The notes beneath the pieces are model-generated. The model ran no database searches. It saw only the letters and a list, made by a program, of their open reading frames with translations, and was not told where the DNA came from. 64,000 nucleotides of DNA from NCBI GenBank assembly GCA_023459055.1, contig JAEWVR010000018.1, positions 1 to 64,000 of the forward strand. Reading direction: 5' to 3'. The stretch's first letter is position 1. Every line of letters starts with the position of its first letter. Position numbers and translations under genes: made by a program. This DNA is from Fibrobacterota bacterium (GTDB taxonomy: Bacteria > Fibrobacterota > Chitinivibrionia > Chitinivibrionales > Chitinispirillaceae). This document shows, one piece after another, positions 47,375 to 56,383 of this stretch.

Positions 47375-49534
47375 TTACCACTGTAATAGTGAATCAATAC
47401 TGTTAACACCCTCAATACGTAATTTCGAACGGATATCGAGATAATCAGTATCCATAAGTGAATCACGTGGCTGAGGCTCAAGGCGTGCAAGCCAGCGCCA
47501 GCTACAGGTATCACTGTTAAGTATTGTTTCGAGCTGATTGTGATCCAGTACAACCTCACTTGAATCTGTTTTAGCACGTGCCGGCAGGTACACGCCTTTT
47601 GTTCCGAAGAAGTTGACATACCCCCGTTTCTCAGAACTGTCTTTTGACATTGCGAGTTTAACAAAATCGTTTGTTGACATGGAATCAAGTGTATCAATAA
47701 GTTTACGCGGTGCAATAAGCGAGTAGAGTCTCATATGCATATTTGAATTATTACGCATCTTAAAAATCATGCTAACACGACGACTTTCAAGCTTTTTTAT
47801 AAAACGCAACGGTTCCATAACCGAGAAACGGCTTCCCCCGAGATCAAGATAGGCCGGAAGCAGTACATCCCAGTCAATGCTTGATAAAAAGTCGTATCTG
47901 GTACCCATGGTAATTGTCATTTTTCCAATACCCGAACTATTGTCATCCTCATGCGAGTTGCAGGCACGCATTCTGGTACCCTTCGGGACTGTAACATTTG
48001 ATGTGATTATGACCGTATCAGGGAATTGATTCGCGACCTTTGTAATATTCAGTGTTCTGTTGAAAATAGAATCATTGCGCACATTATTAAAGCGTACCGT
48101 AGAAGAATCCCGTGCGTTAGGATATCCCATGGCAGATGCTTTAAATGTTACAATCATTGTGTCAATAAATGCACGATCATTCGTTTTTGTTGTACATGTT
48201 ACATCACTATTAACAAGCGCTAACAGGACATGGTTGCGTAATGAATCTTTCATTGTCTCGTTCATCGGTTTCGGAAGATTAATTGCAACTTTTTGTGTAT
48301 CAGCTTCACGGGTATATGGAACCATAACCGTTCCAAGAAATTCATCAAATTTAAAGTCTTCACTCACCAGGGTAAGTTTCAGACTATCACCGGCACTGAA
48401 CGCTATCGTATCACCTACGGGCTTCGGAGTTTCCAGAGTGTAAACCGCAGATGTTACCGCTTCCCCCCGCACATCATCCCAGACTCCAAATAAACGATAG
48501 CTCGCAAGGTTCAGTCGTGCTACGACACCATTAGACAGTGGTTGAATTGTCGCCCCCTGTGCAGTGAGCAGAACATCTCCCATGAAATTTTTAGCTGAAT
48601 CTGCTGCACTAATCGAACTTAGCTGACTTACAGAATCTTTGTTGTATTCTCTGCAAAAACTTGTCAGCCAGACATGTTCATGTGCAAGGCTTACATTAAA
48701 ACGTAACCTGCTCTGATTTTCAACTCTGTAAAAGAATGTTCCTGCTTTGATATCAACATAATTAAGTGAAACTGTATCGGTAATATCATATGATGCCTTA
48801 ACAGTGTGGGAAAAACGCACAAGAGAATCCGATGCCCTGCAACTTCCAATGAGCATTCCACCCAGTGAGAATTCCAGACCAAGATCCTTCGCACCTGCAG
48901 ACGCAGCATTTCCGGAGAAATACACCTGTGCATTCTGAACCACCCGTTTATCACGGGCATCAAGTGTTTTTATTGTGTTTGCACCAGCAGCAATTGATTC
49001 AACCAGCAGTGTATCAACTCCTGCGATACCAACTGTTACATTATTAAGCACAGATGATGAGATATTTGTAATCTTTACAGAAATGTTATTATTTACAGTA
49101 TCGTAAAAAGTTACATCGTATACATATGGAATGGCCAGCGGAATAGTACTGCTGAATGCTCCAGCAGCCGCATTAAGAGTAACCGTATCACCGAATTTTA
49201 CCGATGACGCAACCGGAACAGGACCAATCACTGCAACAGCTGTCTGTGTTTCAATACTGTCCTCACTTATATCAATAATGATATTACGGTTCTGCCTGTT
49301 TTTTACCCTGAGAACATCACCCTTTTTCGTAGGATCCGGATCAATTATGCTGACCGTGCCAGTGTCATCCTCATAGATGTTGTTAATCTCATCAATAAAC
49401 GATAATTCATCATTGGTAACCGGTACCTCAGTTTTTGTACTCCACCTCAACTGCTCATCAACAGGATTAGAACAATCATACAGCAGTAAAAACAACGCTG
49501 CTGATGCTGCAACCGCAAGAGTTTTTCTTAACAC
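47375..49534 (-). CDS. Large beta-rich lipoprotein, paralogue of the 22443-24575 protein
   Basis: The 719 residues begin with a long hydrophobic signal ending at C21 in LYDC; the residue before the cysteine is Asp, so lipidation is uncertain. LRWSTKTEVPV follows directly, matching LTWDVNYTVPL of the paralogue. The rest is beta-rich with CalyxB-like strands (VPVASSVKFGDTVTLNA, GAQVYFSGNAAS) and no named domain; the end is DTDYLDIRSKLRIEG. Stop and next start are 20 bp apart, so it is co-transcribed with the OmpA/TSP3 barrel. Probably a cell-envelope partner of that barrel. Confidence 0.65.
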   Translation of the reverse strand: MLRKTLAVAASAALFLLLYDCSNPVDEQLRWSTKTEVPVTNDELSFIDEINNIYEDDTGTVSIIDPDPTKKGDVLRVKNRQNRNIIIDISEDSIETQTAVAVIGPVPVASSVKFGDTVTLNAAAGAFSSTIPLAIPYVYDVTFYDTVNNNISVKITNISSSVLNNVTVGIAGVDTLLVESIAAGANTIKTLDARDKRVVQNAQVYFSGNAASAGAKDLGLEFSLGGMLIGSCRASDSLVRFSHTVKASYDITDTVSLNYVDIKAGTFFYRVENQSRLRFNVSLAHEHVWLTSFCREYNKDSVSQLSSISAADSAKNFMGDVLLTAQGATIQPLSNGVVARLNLASYRLFGVWDDVRGEAVTSAVYTLETPKPVGDTIAFSAGDSLKLTLVSEDFKFDEFLGTVMVPYTREADTQKVAINLPKPMNETMKDSLRNHVLLALVNSDVTCTTKTNDRAFIDTMIVTFKASAMGYPNARDSSTVRFNNVRNDSIFNRTLNITKVANQFPDTVIITSNVTVPKGTRMRACNSHEDDNSSGIGKMTITMGTRYDFLSSIDWDVLLPAYLDLGGSRFSVMEPLRFIKKLESRRVSMIFKMRNNSNMHMRLYSLIAPRKLIDTLDSMSTNDFVKLAMSKDSSEKRGYVNFFGTKGVYLPARAKTDSSEVVLDHNQLETILNSDTCSWRWLARLEPQPRDSLMDTDYLDIRSKLRIEGVNSIDSLLQW

Positions 49535-49634
49535 GCAAGACTCCTTTGAAATTCATATATGGTACTTTTTTTTATCATCCGTTACTTTCCAATATAATTA
49601 ATATTCACCGATTTTTACCCGATGCTGCCATTTC

Positions 49635-49654
49635 GTGTTCTCAAGGGAGAACAC
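49635..49654. promoter_or_regulatory. Perfect palindrome GTGTTCTC-AAGG-GAGAACAC
   Basis: A perfect 8-bp inverted repeat lies between the Crp/Fnr gene stop (49659) and the downstream lipoprotein start (49534). No T-run follows on the minus strand. It may be an operator for the lipoprotein-barrel unit or an attenuating hairpin. Confidence 0.45.
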
Positions 49655-49658
49655 ACGG

Positions 49659-50294
49659 TTAACTCATGGGCTTTATCACAATCGTTTTATTTGTAACCTC
49701 TATTTTTCCTTCATTTGTCAATCGCGTTATCAACCGGGAATAGGTCTCCGGAGTCGTTCCAATTGCAGCAGCAATATCCTTTTTTGAGATATTTATCTGT
49801 ATTTTTTCACTACTTCCATAATGTTCATTAATAAATAAAAAGAAACGATCCTCGACATCATGCATTGTCAAAAACCGGATTCGCTCTGCAAGATATCGCT
49901 GTTTGCGCATTAACATGGAAATGAAATCATTTCTCATAAGTTCATCACTAAGCAGCAGGCTAAACTGTTTTTTTGGAATTATAAACACAAGGCTGCTCCT
50001 GATCGCAATTGCGGTTACCGGATAGGTATTCTGTTCAAACAGTACAACCTCGGCAAACGGCTCTCCCGGCTTTACGATTTTAATAACCACCTCTTTGCCG
50101 CTTTCAACCCCTTTGTAAAGGCCAATTGCACCATTCACAAGAAGATAAAATGCATGCCCCTCATCCCCCTCATTAAACAGCACTTCCTTATTGTCAAAAT
50201 TTCGGGGAACGCACAAGTCAGCAAGATGTTCTCTGAAAGCATCAGATACACCTCTGAAATAGTCTGATTGTTCAATAAATGCAGTTTTGTTCAT
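49659..50294 (-). CDS. Crp/Fnr-family transcriptional regulator
   Basis: Cyclic-nucleotide-like sensor domain (about 15-120; LFNEGDEGHAFYLLVNGAIGLYK, GEPFAE), a dimer helix and a helix-turn-helix (about 165-205; ISKKDIAAAIGTTPETYSRLITRLTNEG). The cysteine pattern of a [4Fe-4S] FNR is absent (only one N-terminal cysteine), so the signal is not the classic FNR cluster; haem or nucleotide sensing is possible. An FNR-like box lies 233 bp upstream in the divergent region. Its DNA target may be that box. Confidence 0.88.
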   Translation of the reverse strand: MNKTAFIEQSDYFRGVSDAFREHLADLCVPRNFDNKEVLFNEGDEGHAFYLLVNGAIGLYKGVESGKEVVIKIVKPGEPFAEVVLFEQNTYPVTAIAIRSSLVFIIPKKQFSLLLSDELMRNDFISMLMRKQRYLAERIRFLTMHDVEDRFFLFINEHYGSSEKIQINISKKDIAAAIGTTPETYSRLITRLTNEGKIEVTNKTIVIKPMS

Positions 50295-50526
50295 TACGCA
50301 TAGTTACTACAGAGGAAGTTCTCTGCTTGTGAAAAACATTGAAGATTATACATCACGACTGATTTGATACCTATCTCCGACCTGTAAAAGCCCGCAAACA
50401 GGATCGATTAACTGTACTGAAAAATGGCCCTTTTTTGTATCAAACATAAAACGGTCCTGATCATGATTGTAATTACTGATAATTGCTGCACATAAAAAGC
50501 TCTGTTCTATATAAAATACTCAATTC

Positions 50527-50566
50527 TTGACCCAGATCAATGATATGTTTATGATTCTGATATATT
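50527..50566 (+). promoter_or_regulatory. FNR-type box and extended -10 promoter
   Basis: TTGAC-CCAG-ATCAA (50527-50540) matches TTGAT-N4-ATCAA at nine of ten fixed positions. TGATATATT, an extended -10, ends at 50566, so the inferred start is near 50573-50575 and the box centre sits at about -40, the class II activator position. It points to the amidotransferase gene at 50640. I see no other gene in the 50295-50639 gap. Confidence 0.65.
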
Positions 50567-50639
50567 TTTTGTACAAACTGTTGTCCGTTTCCACATTAGT
50601 GGAAAAAAGTGTTACATACGATCATTAACGAGGTTTTAT

Positions 50640-51341
50640 ATGACAAAAATCCAGATACTCCAGCATGTTCCTTTTGAATCTCCCGGATTTCTTCTGATGC
50701 TTCCTGATGATGAGTTTTCGATCTCAGTCTCACATGTCTACAAAGGTGATACACTCCCGGATCACAAATCATACGATTTGCTTGTAATTCTTGGAGGCCC
50801 CATGAATGTTGATGAACATGATCTCTATCCATGGCTTGAATCTGAAAAGAAGTATATCCGCAATGTTATTGATGCACAAGGAAAAGTACTGGGTATTTGC
50901 CTTGGTGCGCAGCTGATCGCCTCGGCACTTGGTGCGAAGGTAACAAAAAACCGCTGCAAGGAGATCGGATGGTTTCCAATCAGAAAAACAGCGTCAGGAC
51001 GTAGCAGTACACTCTTACAAAACATCCCCGACTCATGCCCGGCCCTGCACTGGCATGGTGACACCTTTGATATCCCTCAGAATGCCAGCCATGAAATATC
51101 GAGTGATGCATGCAGGAATCAGTTATTTACCTATAATAACAGGGTAATCGGGATGCAATTTCACTTTGAAGCAACAATAAAATGCATTGACGCACTTATT
51201 GACAACTGCCGTGCAGAACTGGTGCCTGAAATGTATATCCAGGATGCAGACACGATTAAGCAACTCGCCGATGAGTATTGCAACAATTCTCAGAAATATC
51301 TGAGTATCATCATCCGAAATCTAATATGTTGTGGGACGTAA
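50640..51341 (+). CDS. Class I glutamine amidotransferase, GMP synthase-like
   Basis: A free-standing glutaminase of 233 residues with ILGGPMNV, the nucleophile C87 (GICLGAQ) and the H175/E177 pair (QFHFE). The family includes GMP-synthase-like hydrolases of unknown acceptor and gamma-glutamyl-amine hydrolases. There is no acceptor partner next to it, though the promoter with the FNR-type box suggests oxygen- or redox-dependent expression. The start fits a GAGG-containing leader. Confidence 0.82.
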   Translation: MTKIQILQHVPFESPGFLLMLPDDEFSISVSHVYKGDTLPDHKSYDLLVILGGPMNVDEHDLYPWLESEKKYIRNVIDAQGKVLGICLGAQLIASALGAKVTKNRCKEIGWFPIRKTASGRSSTLLQNIPDSCPALHWHGDTFDIPQNASHEISSDACRNQLFTYNNRVIGMQFHFEATIKCIDALIDNCRAELVPEMYIQDADTIKQLADEYCNNSQKYLSIIIRNLICCGT

Positions 51342-51474
51342 CAAATGACCGGGGATGACACTGATGACATATTGGGAGAACACCATAAAACAGTAAGGCA
51401 AGAATCACAGTATCATTGTGAGCACATATATCACCATATAATGTACTCCTGTATCAATTAACTGAAAGGTAATC

Positions 51475-52533
51475 ATGATGAAAACAATAAAACTTGCAAT
51501 CTTCGACAGTAAACCCTATGACAAGGAGTTTTTCGATAAGATTAACAAGGAGTCCGGCTTCAACTATTCACTTCACTATTTTCCCGGCCACCTGACAGTT
51601 GACACTGCACCACTTACTGCAGGGTTTGATGCCGTTTGTGCATTTGTAAACGACACTGTTGATACAGATGTTACATCAATACTATACGGCAATGGAGTAA
51701 AACTCATCGCACTACGCTGTGCGGGATATAATAATGTTGACCTGAAAGCGGTTTTCAATAAAATCCATGTTGTCCGTGTTCCGGCATATTCTCCTCATGC
51801 AGTTGCGGAACATGCAATTGCACTGATAATGACACTTAACCGGAAAACACACCGGGCATATTTCCGTACCCGTGATGCAAATTTTACGTTGAATGGTCTG
51901 CTTGGATTTGACATGTTCGGAAAAACTGCCGGAATTATCGGTACCGGAAAAATCGGTAAAATTGCGATTTCGATTTTACGCGGATTCGGAATGACTGTTA
52001 TGGCATACGATAAATATCCGGATGATAAGTTCGCAAAAGAGAGCGGCTGTACTTACACTGATCTTGCAACGCTTTACAATAAGAGTGATATCATTTCACT
52101 CCACTGTCCGCTGACACCTGAAAATGTTCATATGATCAACAAAAACACTATTGACACAATGAAAGATGGCGTAATGATTATTAACACCGGCCGGGGAAAA
52201 CTGATCAAGACACAGGATCTTATCGACGGTCTTAAAAAACACAAAATCGGTGCAGCAGGTCTTGATGTATACGAGGAGGAAAGTGACTATTTCTTTGAAG
52301 ACTTTTCTGTAAACAGTATCGGTGATGATACACTCGCACGGTTACTGACATTTCCCAACGTTCTCATTACATCTCATCAGGCCTTTTTCACCCGTGAAGC
52401 GCTCGATAATATTGCACTAACAACATTCGAAAATATCAGTCTGTACTTTGATGGTCAGCAATTGCCTAACGAGATCTGCTATCGATGTATGGAAGGCAAA
52501 TGCCCCAAAAATGAAAATGGACGTTGTTTTTAA
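51475..52533 (+). CDS. D-lactate dehydrogenase family protein with cysteine-rich tail
   Basis: 2-hydroxyacid dehydrogenase: Rossmann GTGKIG (156-161), RCAGYNNVDL (81-90), catalytic R240 (NTGRG), E269 region (DVYEEES) and H301 (SHQAFFT). The FENISLYFDG end matches fermentative D-LDH of the LdhA type, reducing pyruvate to D-lactate with NADH. Oddly, the last 18 residues hold C335, C338, C343 and C351 (C-x2-C-x4-C-x7-C), resembling a metal-binding knuckle. AAAGG precedes the ATG. It lies 133 bp after the amidotransferase and could be read from the same FNR-type promoter. Confidence 0.87.
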   Translation: MMKTIKLAIFDSKPYDKEFFDKINKESGFNYSLHYFPGHLTVDTAPLTAGFDAVCAFVNDTVDTDVTSILYGNGVKLIALRCAGYNNVDLKAVFNKIHVVRVPAYSPHAVAEHAIALIMTLNRKTHRAYFRTRDANFTLNGLLGFDMFGKTAGIIGTGKIGKIAISILRGFGMTVMAYDKYPDDKFAKESGCTYTDLATLYNKSDIISLHCPLTPENVHMINKNTIDTMKDGVMIINTGRGKLIKTQDLIDGLKKHKIGAAGLDVYEEESDYFFEDFSVNSIGDDTLARLLTFPNVLITSHQAFFTREALDNIALTTFENISLYFDGQQLPNEICYRCMEGKCPKNENGRCF

Positions 52534-52738
52534 AAGGTCAGAATAGTGCCTGGCCACTTACAATGTATGTGCTTTATTCATAAGCCCTAACATGGCAGGT
52601 ACTATGCGAAATTGCTAATTTATTTGTACAACACACCTTCCCTCTCTTACATTTTCCTATTCCCTTTTTTAACAGAGTATAATACAATTAAACAAGTTAC
52701 CAATATTTGTGTGTTAACGATTCAACTGATTAGAGACC

Positions 52739-53797
52739 ATGTCAGATCAAACAGAAAACATTCAAAGTGATTATCTCAGCACCTGGACCACATTCTTTGC
52801 TCAAAAGTTTTGTGATACAGTGTGTGATATGACAGGCATTTTACTCTCAGTTAACTCAGGTACTTATAAAGAAAAATCATTTACTTTCGATCAGGGTATG
52901 ACCGTTTATATCAGTTTTTATGGACAGGTACAAGGCGGTTTTATCATTGGTGTTCAGGAATCGGAAGCACTACGATTAATCGGCATAGAGGACGATTCCG
53001 GGGATTATAAGAAGTACCGTGAGGACATTTCAGGTTTTTTTAACGAAGTAATGAATATTGCGGTTGCACAAACGCTTCCTGAGCTTGAGTGTGCTTTTGA
53101 AAACCTCACCCAGTTTCCAGCTATCGTTGCATTCGGGGACATTATCTTCCCTGATGTCCGTTCCGGACTGGTTAACATTGCGGGTGATTCAACACATATA
53201 AAATGTGGCTTTTCTCTTAACCTTGTCAGTGCAAAAATAGTTCGGAAATTGGAAAAAGTTGAAAAATCACTTGAAAGCACAGAAAAACTTGCACGTACTG
53301 ACGCACTTACAAAGTTATTTAACCGGACATTTTTTGAAAGTGTTTTCAATGTTTATATAGAAGACGCCCGAAAAACAGAACAGAAGCTGGGTTTACTTCT
53401 TATCGATATCGATTATTTTAAAACTGTCAACGACACCTATGGTCATCTTGTTGGTGATCAGGTGATCAAACTTGTTGCACAGTCAATCAAAGATGTTCTT
53501 CGCAATACAGATATCGCGGTTCGATACGGCGGTGATGAAATGCTGGTCGTTTTGCCGGATACAGATGAATGCAATGCGTTGCAGATCGCAGAACGCATTC
53601 GCAACGTCGTGAAAGTCGCCAAAGTTGTACACGCCGAGGATGGATCAAATCTGGAAGTCAGAGTTACGATTTCCATCGGATGTGCTGAACTTCTGGAACA
53701 TGATAACCCGGTATCCTTCTTTGAGCGGGCTGATGCCAATCTCTATAAAGCAAAAGAGTCCGGCCGTGATCAGGTATGTGCTAAAATTGATGCATAG
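52739..53797 (+). CDS. CheX-like domain fused to GGDEF diguanylate cyclase
   Basis: Residues about 15-165 form a CheC/CheX-like domain, with the phosphatase-type E103-x2-N106 in FNEVMNI; a coiled linker (165-185) leads to a GGDEF domain (185-350). The active loop reads GGDEM (264-268), with Met for Phe, and the inhibitory RxxD site (RNTD, 255-258) is present, as is DALTKLFNR and DIDYFKTVND. It probably makes c-di-GMP under control of a response-regulator-like input. No CheY or other chemotaxis gene is near. Cytoplasmic; no membrane segment. Confidence 0.85.
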   Translation: MSDQTENIQSDYLSTWTTFFAQKFCDTVCDMTGILLSVNSGTYKEKSFTFDQGMTVYISFYGQVQGGFIIGVQESEALRLIGIEDDSGDYKKYREDISGFFNEVMNIAVAQTLPELECAFENLTQFPAIVAFGDIIFPDVRSGLVNIAGDSTHIKCGFSLNLVSAKIVRKLEKVEKSLESTEKLARTDALTKLFNRTFFESVFNVYIEDARKTEQKLGLLLIDIDYFKTVNDTYGHLVGDQVIKLVAQSIKDVLRNTDIAVRYGGDEMLVVLPDTDECNALQIAERIRNVVKVAKVVHAEDGSNLEVRVTISIGCAELLEHDNPVSFFERADANLYKAKESGRDQVCAKIDA

Positions 53798-53830
53798 CCT
53801 GTTATCCGTTTTTTATATTTGATGCAAAAA

Positions 53831-53914
53831 GTGACAGGTTACAAGTGACACGTTACCAGTAAACCCCGGGAATTCTGGTTTCCTGCTCGTCACTGGTTAC
53901 GCGTCACTCGTCAC
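53831..53914. repeat. Interrupted inverted repeat of GTGACA/GTTACC units
   Basis: GTGACACGTTACCAGT (53845-53860) pairs with ACTGGTTACGCGTCAC (53892-53907) at 14 of 16 positions, with an AAACC/GGTTT inner stem and extra GTGACA and GTCAC units outside. The look is that of a small dispersed palindromic element; it could also terminate the GGDEF gene. Confidence 0.5.
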
Positions 53915-53938
53915 GTTCCTCAACAACGGATTTACACT

Positions 53939-54439
53939 ATGCCAATGTATGAATTTCTATGCAGTAAATGCAATGTCATCTTCACTTTTTTTTCCCGTTC
54001 TATAAATACATCATCAACACCTCTTTGCCCCAGGTGCCATAACGATACTCTAGACCGGATGGTCTCCCAGTTTGCGTATACCGGCAAGGCAAAAGGAAGT
54101 GATGACAGTGACGGGGATGATCCTATGAGTAATCTGAATCTGGATGAATCAAAAATGGAGCAGGCAATGGATGCGCTTGCATCCGAAGCTGAATCCATAA
54201 GTGAAGATGATCCCAGACAGGCTGCCAATCTTATGCGCAAACTTACATCAATGACTGGTCTCAAACTCGGAGACAAAATGGAGGAAGCACTTTCAAGAAT
54301 AGAAGCAGGGGCAGATCCTGACGAAATCGAACAGCAGATGGGTGATATTGATGAAAACGATCTGTTTAAGACCGGAGGATCAAAAGGTGCAGGACGTAAA
54401 AAACGCCCGTCACGGGATGAGAAGATTTACGATATGTGA
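53939..54439 (+). CDS. FmdB-family zinc-ribbon protein
   Basis: An N-terminal zinc ribbon with C8-x2-C11 and C30-x2-C33 (MPMYEFLCSKC) is typical of the FmdB/CxxC_CxxC_SSSS family of putative regulators. A long acidic helix-rich tail (about 60-166) with DESKMEQAMDALASEAESI is less common. A weak ribosome site precedes the ATG. It is convergent with fabD. The function is unknown. Confidence 0.75.
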   Translation: MPMYEFLCSKCNVIFTFFSRSINTSSTPLCPRCHNDTLDRMVSQFAYTGKAKGSDDSDGDDPMSNLNLDESKMEQAMDALASEAESISEDDPRQAANLMRKLTSMTGLKLGDKMEEALSRIEAGADPDEIEQQMGDIDENDLFKTGGSKGAGRKKRPSRDEKIYDM

Positions 54440-54492
54440 AATGATTATTCTTATGGATTGTACAACACCAGGTGCATTAGAAAAACAGTTTC

Positions 54493-55431
54493 TTATACAC
54501 CCTGACCAAGCGCAGACTCGATACCGCGAAGATTATTGATATTGTAAACAGTGGTCTCTTTTTTGAAACCATTGACACGAGCGATTCCGCTCAGTACTCT
54601 GCCAGGGCCTATTTCGTAAAGAGTATCAACTCCCTCCGCACGGATCATTTCCATTGACTCACGCCAGAATACCGGGCTTGTTAATTGCCAGGTTACAAGG
54701 TGCTTTATCGTTGATGGGTGCACTTCGTTTTTTGCAGTTGCATTTAATACTATTGATACTGACGGTTTCTGGAATTTGAAATCTTCAGCCCAGGATTCAA
54801 ACTCATAGCGTGCTTCAAGCATAAACGGGCTATGCCATGGTCCGACGACATTGACACGCTTACATTTCCCAAGTTTACGTTCAGCGATAATCGATGCAAT
54901 TTTTTCAAGAAGGTCATTCCGTCCGCTTAACACAATCTGATCAGGTGCGTTATCATTTGCAAGAACCAGTGCCTTTTCTTCTCCAATTTCATTGAGAAGC
55001 AATTCGACCTGTTCAAGCGGCATAAACATCACAGCAAGCATTCCCCCGCTTACTCCCATTGCCACCTTGTCCATAAGTTCACCCCGCTTTGCGGCAATTC
55101 TCAGTGCATCTTCAGGTGACACAATACCTGCAGCAGCCAGTGACGTAATCTCACCAAGTGAATGGCCTAAAACAAAGTCAGCTTTAATGCCTCTTTCCTG
55201 TAATCTGTTCAGATATGCCAGGCAAACAATAACCAGTGCCGGTTGAAGAAACCGTGCCTGCATCAAGGTTTTATCAGGACCACGCAGACAGAGTTTTTCC
55301 AGATCTGTACCTGTCAATTCATTTGCAAGTGAGAGTAATGATCGTATATACGGATCATCCCTGAACAAATCCTGACCCATCCCGATTTCCTGCGACCCCT
55401 GCCCCGGAAATAAAAAAGCTACTTTTCCCAT
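54493..55431 (-). CDS. fabD: Malonyl-CoA:ACP transacylase
   Basis: It loads malonyl groups onto the ACP. FPGQGSQ (8-14), GHSLGE with nucleophile S91, and the histidine in WHSPFM (about 200) give the complete family site. 312 residues is normal. It is the last gene in the operon and overlaps fabG by 1 bp (TAATG). Whether it serves only the unusual operon or also general fatty-acid synthesis cannot be told, but its position right behind the operon's FabG suggests it supplies this pathway. Confidence 0.92.
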   Translation of the reverse strand: MGKVAFLFPGQGSQEIGMGQDLFRDDPYIRSLLSLANELTGTDLEKLCLRGPDKTLMQARFLQPALVIVCLAYLNRLQERGIKADFVLGHSLGEITSLAAAGIVSPEDALRIAAKRGELMDKVAMGVSGGMLAVMFMPLEQVELLLNEIGEEKALVLANDNAPDQIVLSGRNDLLEKIASIIAERKLGKCKRVNVVGPWHSPFMLEARYEFESWAEDFKFQKPSVSIVLNATAKNEVHPSTIKHLVTWQLTSPVFWRESMEMIRAEGVDTLYEIGPGRVLSGIARVNGFKKETTVYNINNLRGIESALGQGV

Positions 55432-56171
55432 TACGCAACTGTTCCTGTTAATCCACCATCAACAACAATGGTCTGTCCTGCAATATATGATGCATCATCA
55501 GAGAGAAGAAAGGCTACAGTTCTGGCAACTTCAACTGATTTACCAAAACGGTGAAGTAAAATTCTGTCAAGATTCTGCTGTTTAATCTGACGCGGCATTT
55601 TTGCAGTCATATCGGTCTCTATAAATCCAGGGACAACCGTGTTTACCCGAATACCGCGAGGGCCAAATTCTGCAGCAAGAGCCCGGGAGAATGCAATCAG
55701 CGCACCTTTCGATGCAGCATAATTTGTCTGCCCGGCAATACCAAGCAGTCCGCTCACTGATGCCACATTTACAATTGCACCACTGCGAGCGTTCATCATT
55801 GATTTACAAACCGCTTTGGACCATCTGAATGCTCCACTTACGTTTGTGTCAATAACTTTAACCCAATCCTCAATTGGCATCATCATGATATACTGATCAG
55901 CAGTAATACCGGCATTGTTTACAAGCAGATCAATTTTTGAATTATCGGCAATTATTTTCTGTACGGTTTCATCAATGAGCAGGTCGTCTGTTTGTGACAC
56001 TTTACACTTAATCGCTCCGCAAGACATAGCCAATTCATCAGCAGCAACATCATTTTTATTATATGTAAAATAGACTTTCGCACCACGGGCAGCCAGATCC
56101 TCGACACAAGCTTTACCTATACCGCGGGATCCACCCGTAACAAGAGCTATTTTGCCATCAAAGCGTACCAT
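55431..56171 (-). CDS. fabG: 3-oxoacyl-ACP reductase
   Basis: NADPH-dependent short-chain reductase: GGSRGIG (13-19), NNAG (86-89), catalytic S138, Y151 and K155 in the YAASK motif, and the end GQTIVVDGGLTG. It would reduce the beta-ketoacyl chain formed by the ketosynthases. GGAG precedes the ATG. It begins 212 bp after the GcvT-like gene; the gap holds no recognised gene, so an internal promoter is possible. It overlaps fabD. Confidence 0.9.
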   Translation of the reverse strand: MVRFDGKIALVTGGSRGIGKACVEDLAARGAKVYFTYNKNDVAADELAMSCGAIKCKVSQTDDLLIDETVQKIIADNSKIDLLVNNAGITADQYIMMMPIEDWVKVIDTNVSGAFRWSKAVCKSMMNARSGAIVNVASVSGLLGIAGQTNYAASKGALIAFSRALAAEFGPRGIRVNTVVPGFIETDMTAKMPRQIKQQNLDRILLHRFGKSVEVARTVAFLLSDDASYIAGQTIVVDGGLTGTVA

Positions 56172-56383
56172 CTGCTACTCCGATTATTTACGATCCATCC
56201 ACAGAAGCACAGTGGACTCTGTGTATCAATACAGCAATGCTGATTTATTATCTAAAATTCAGTGATAAGCCACAGTTCACAGATGATCCCTTAAAAAATC
56301 CACGTTTTTTTTCCCAAACATTTGGTTCAGGAATCGTTACGGATCAGTGTTGAAATCCCTTAACCTCTCCGTTTAGCATCTTC

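Noticed and set aside
44901..47381. Start of the OmpA gene at 47381
   Set aside because: It would overlap the lipoprotein stop and lacks the signal-peptide-first layout; 47354 has a ribosome site and a clean signal peptide.
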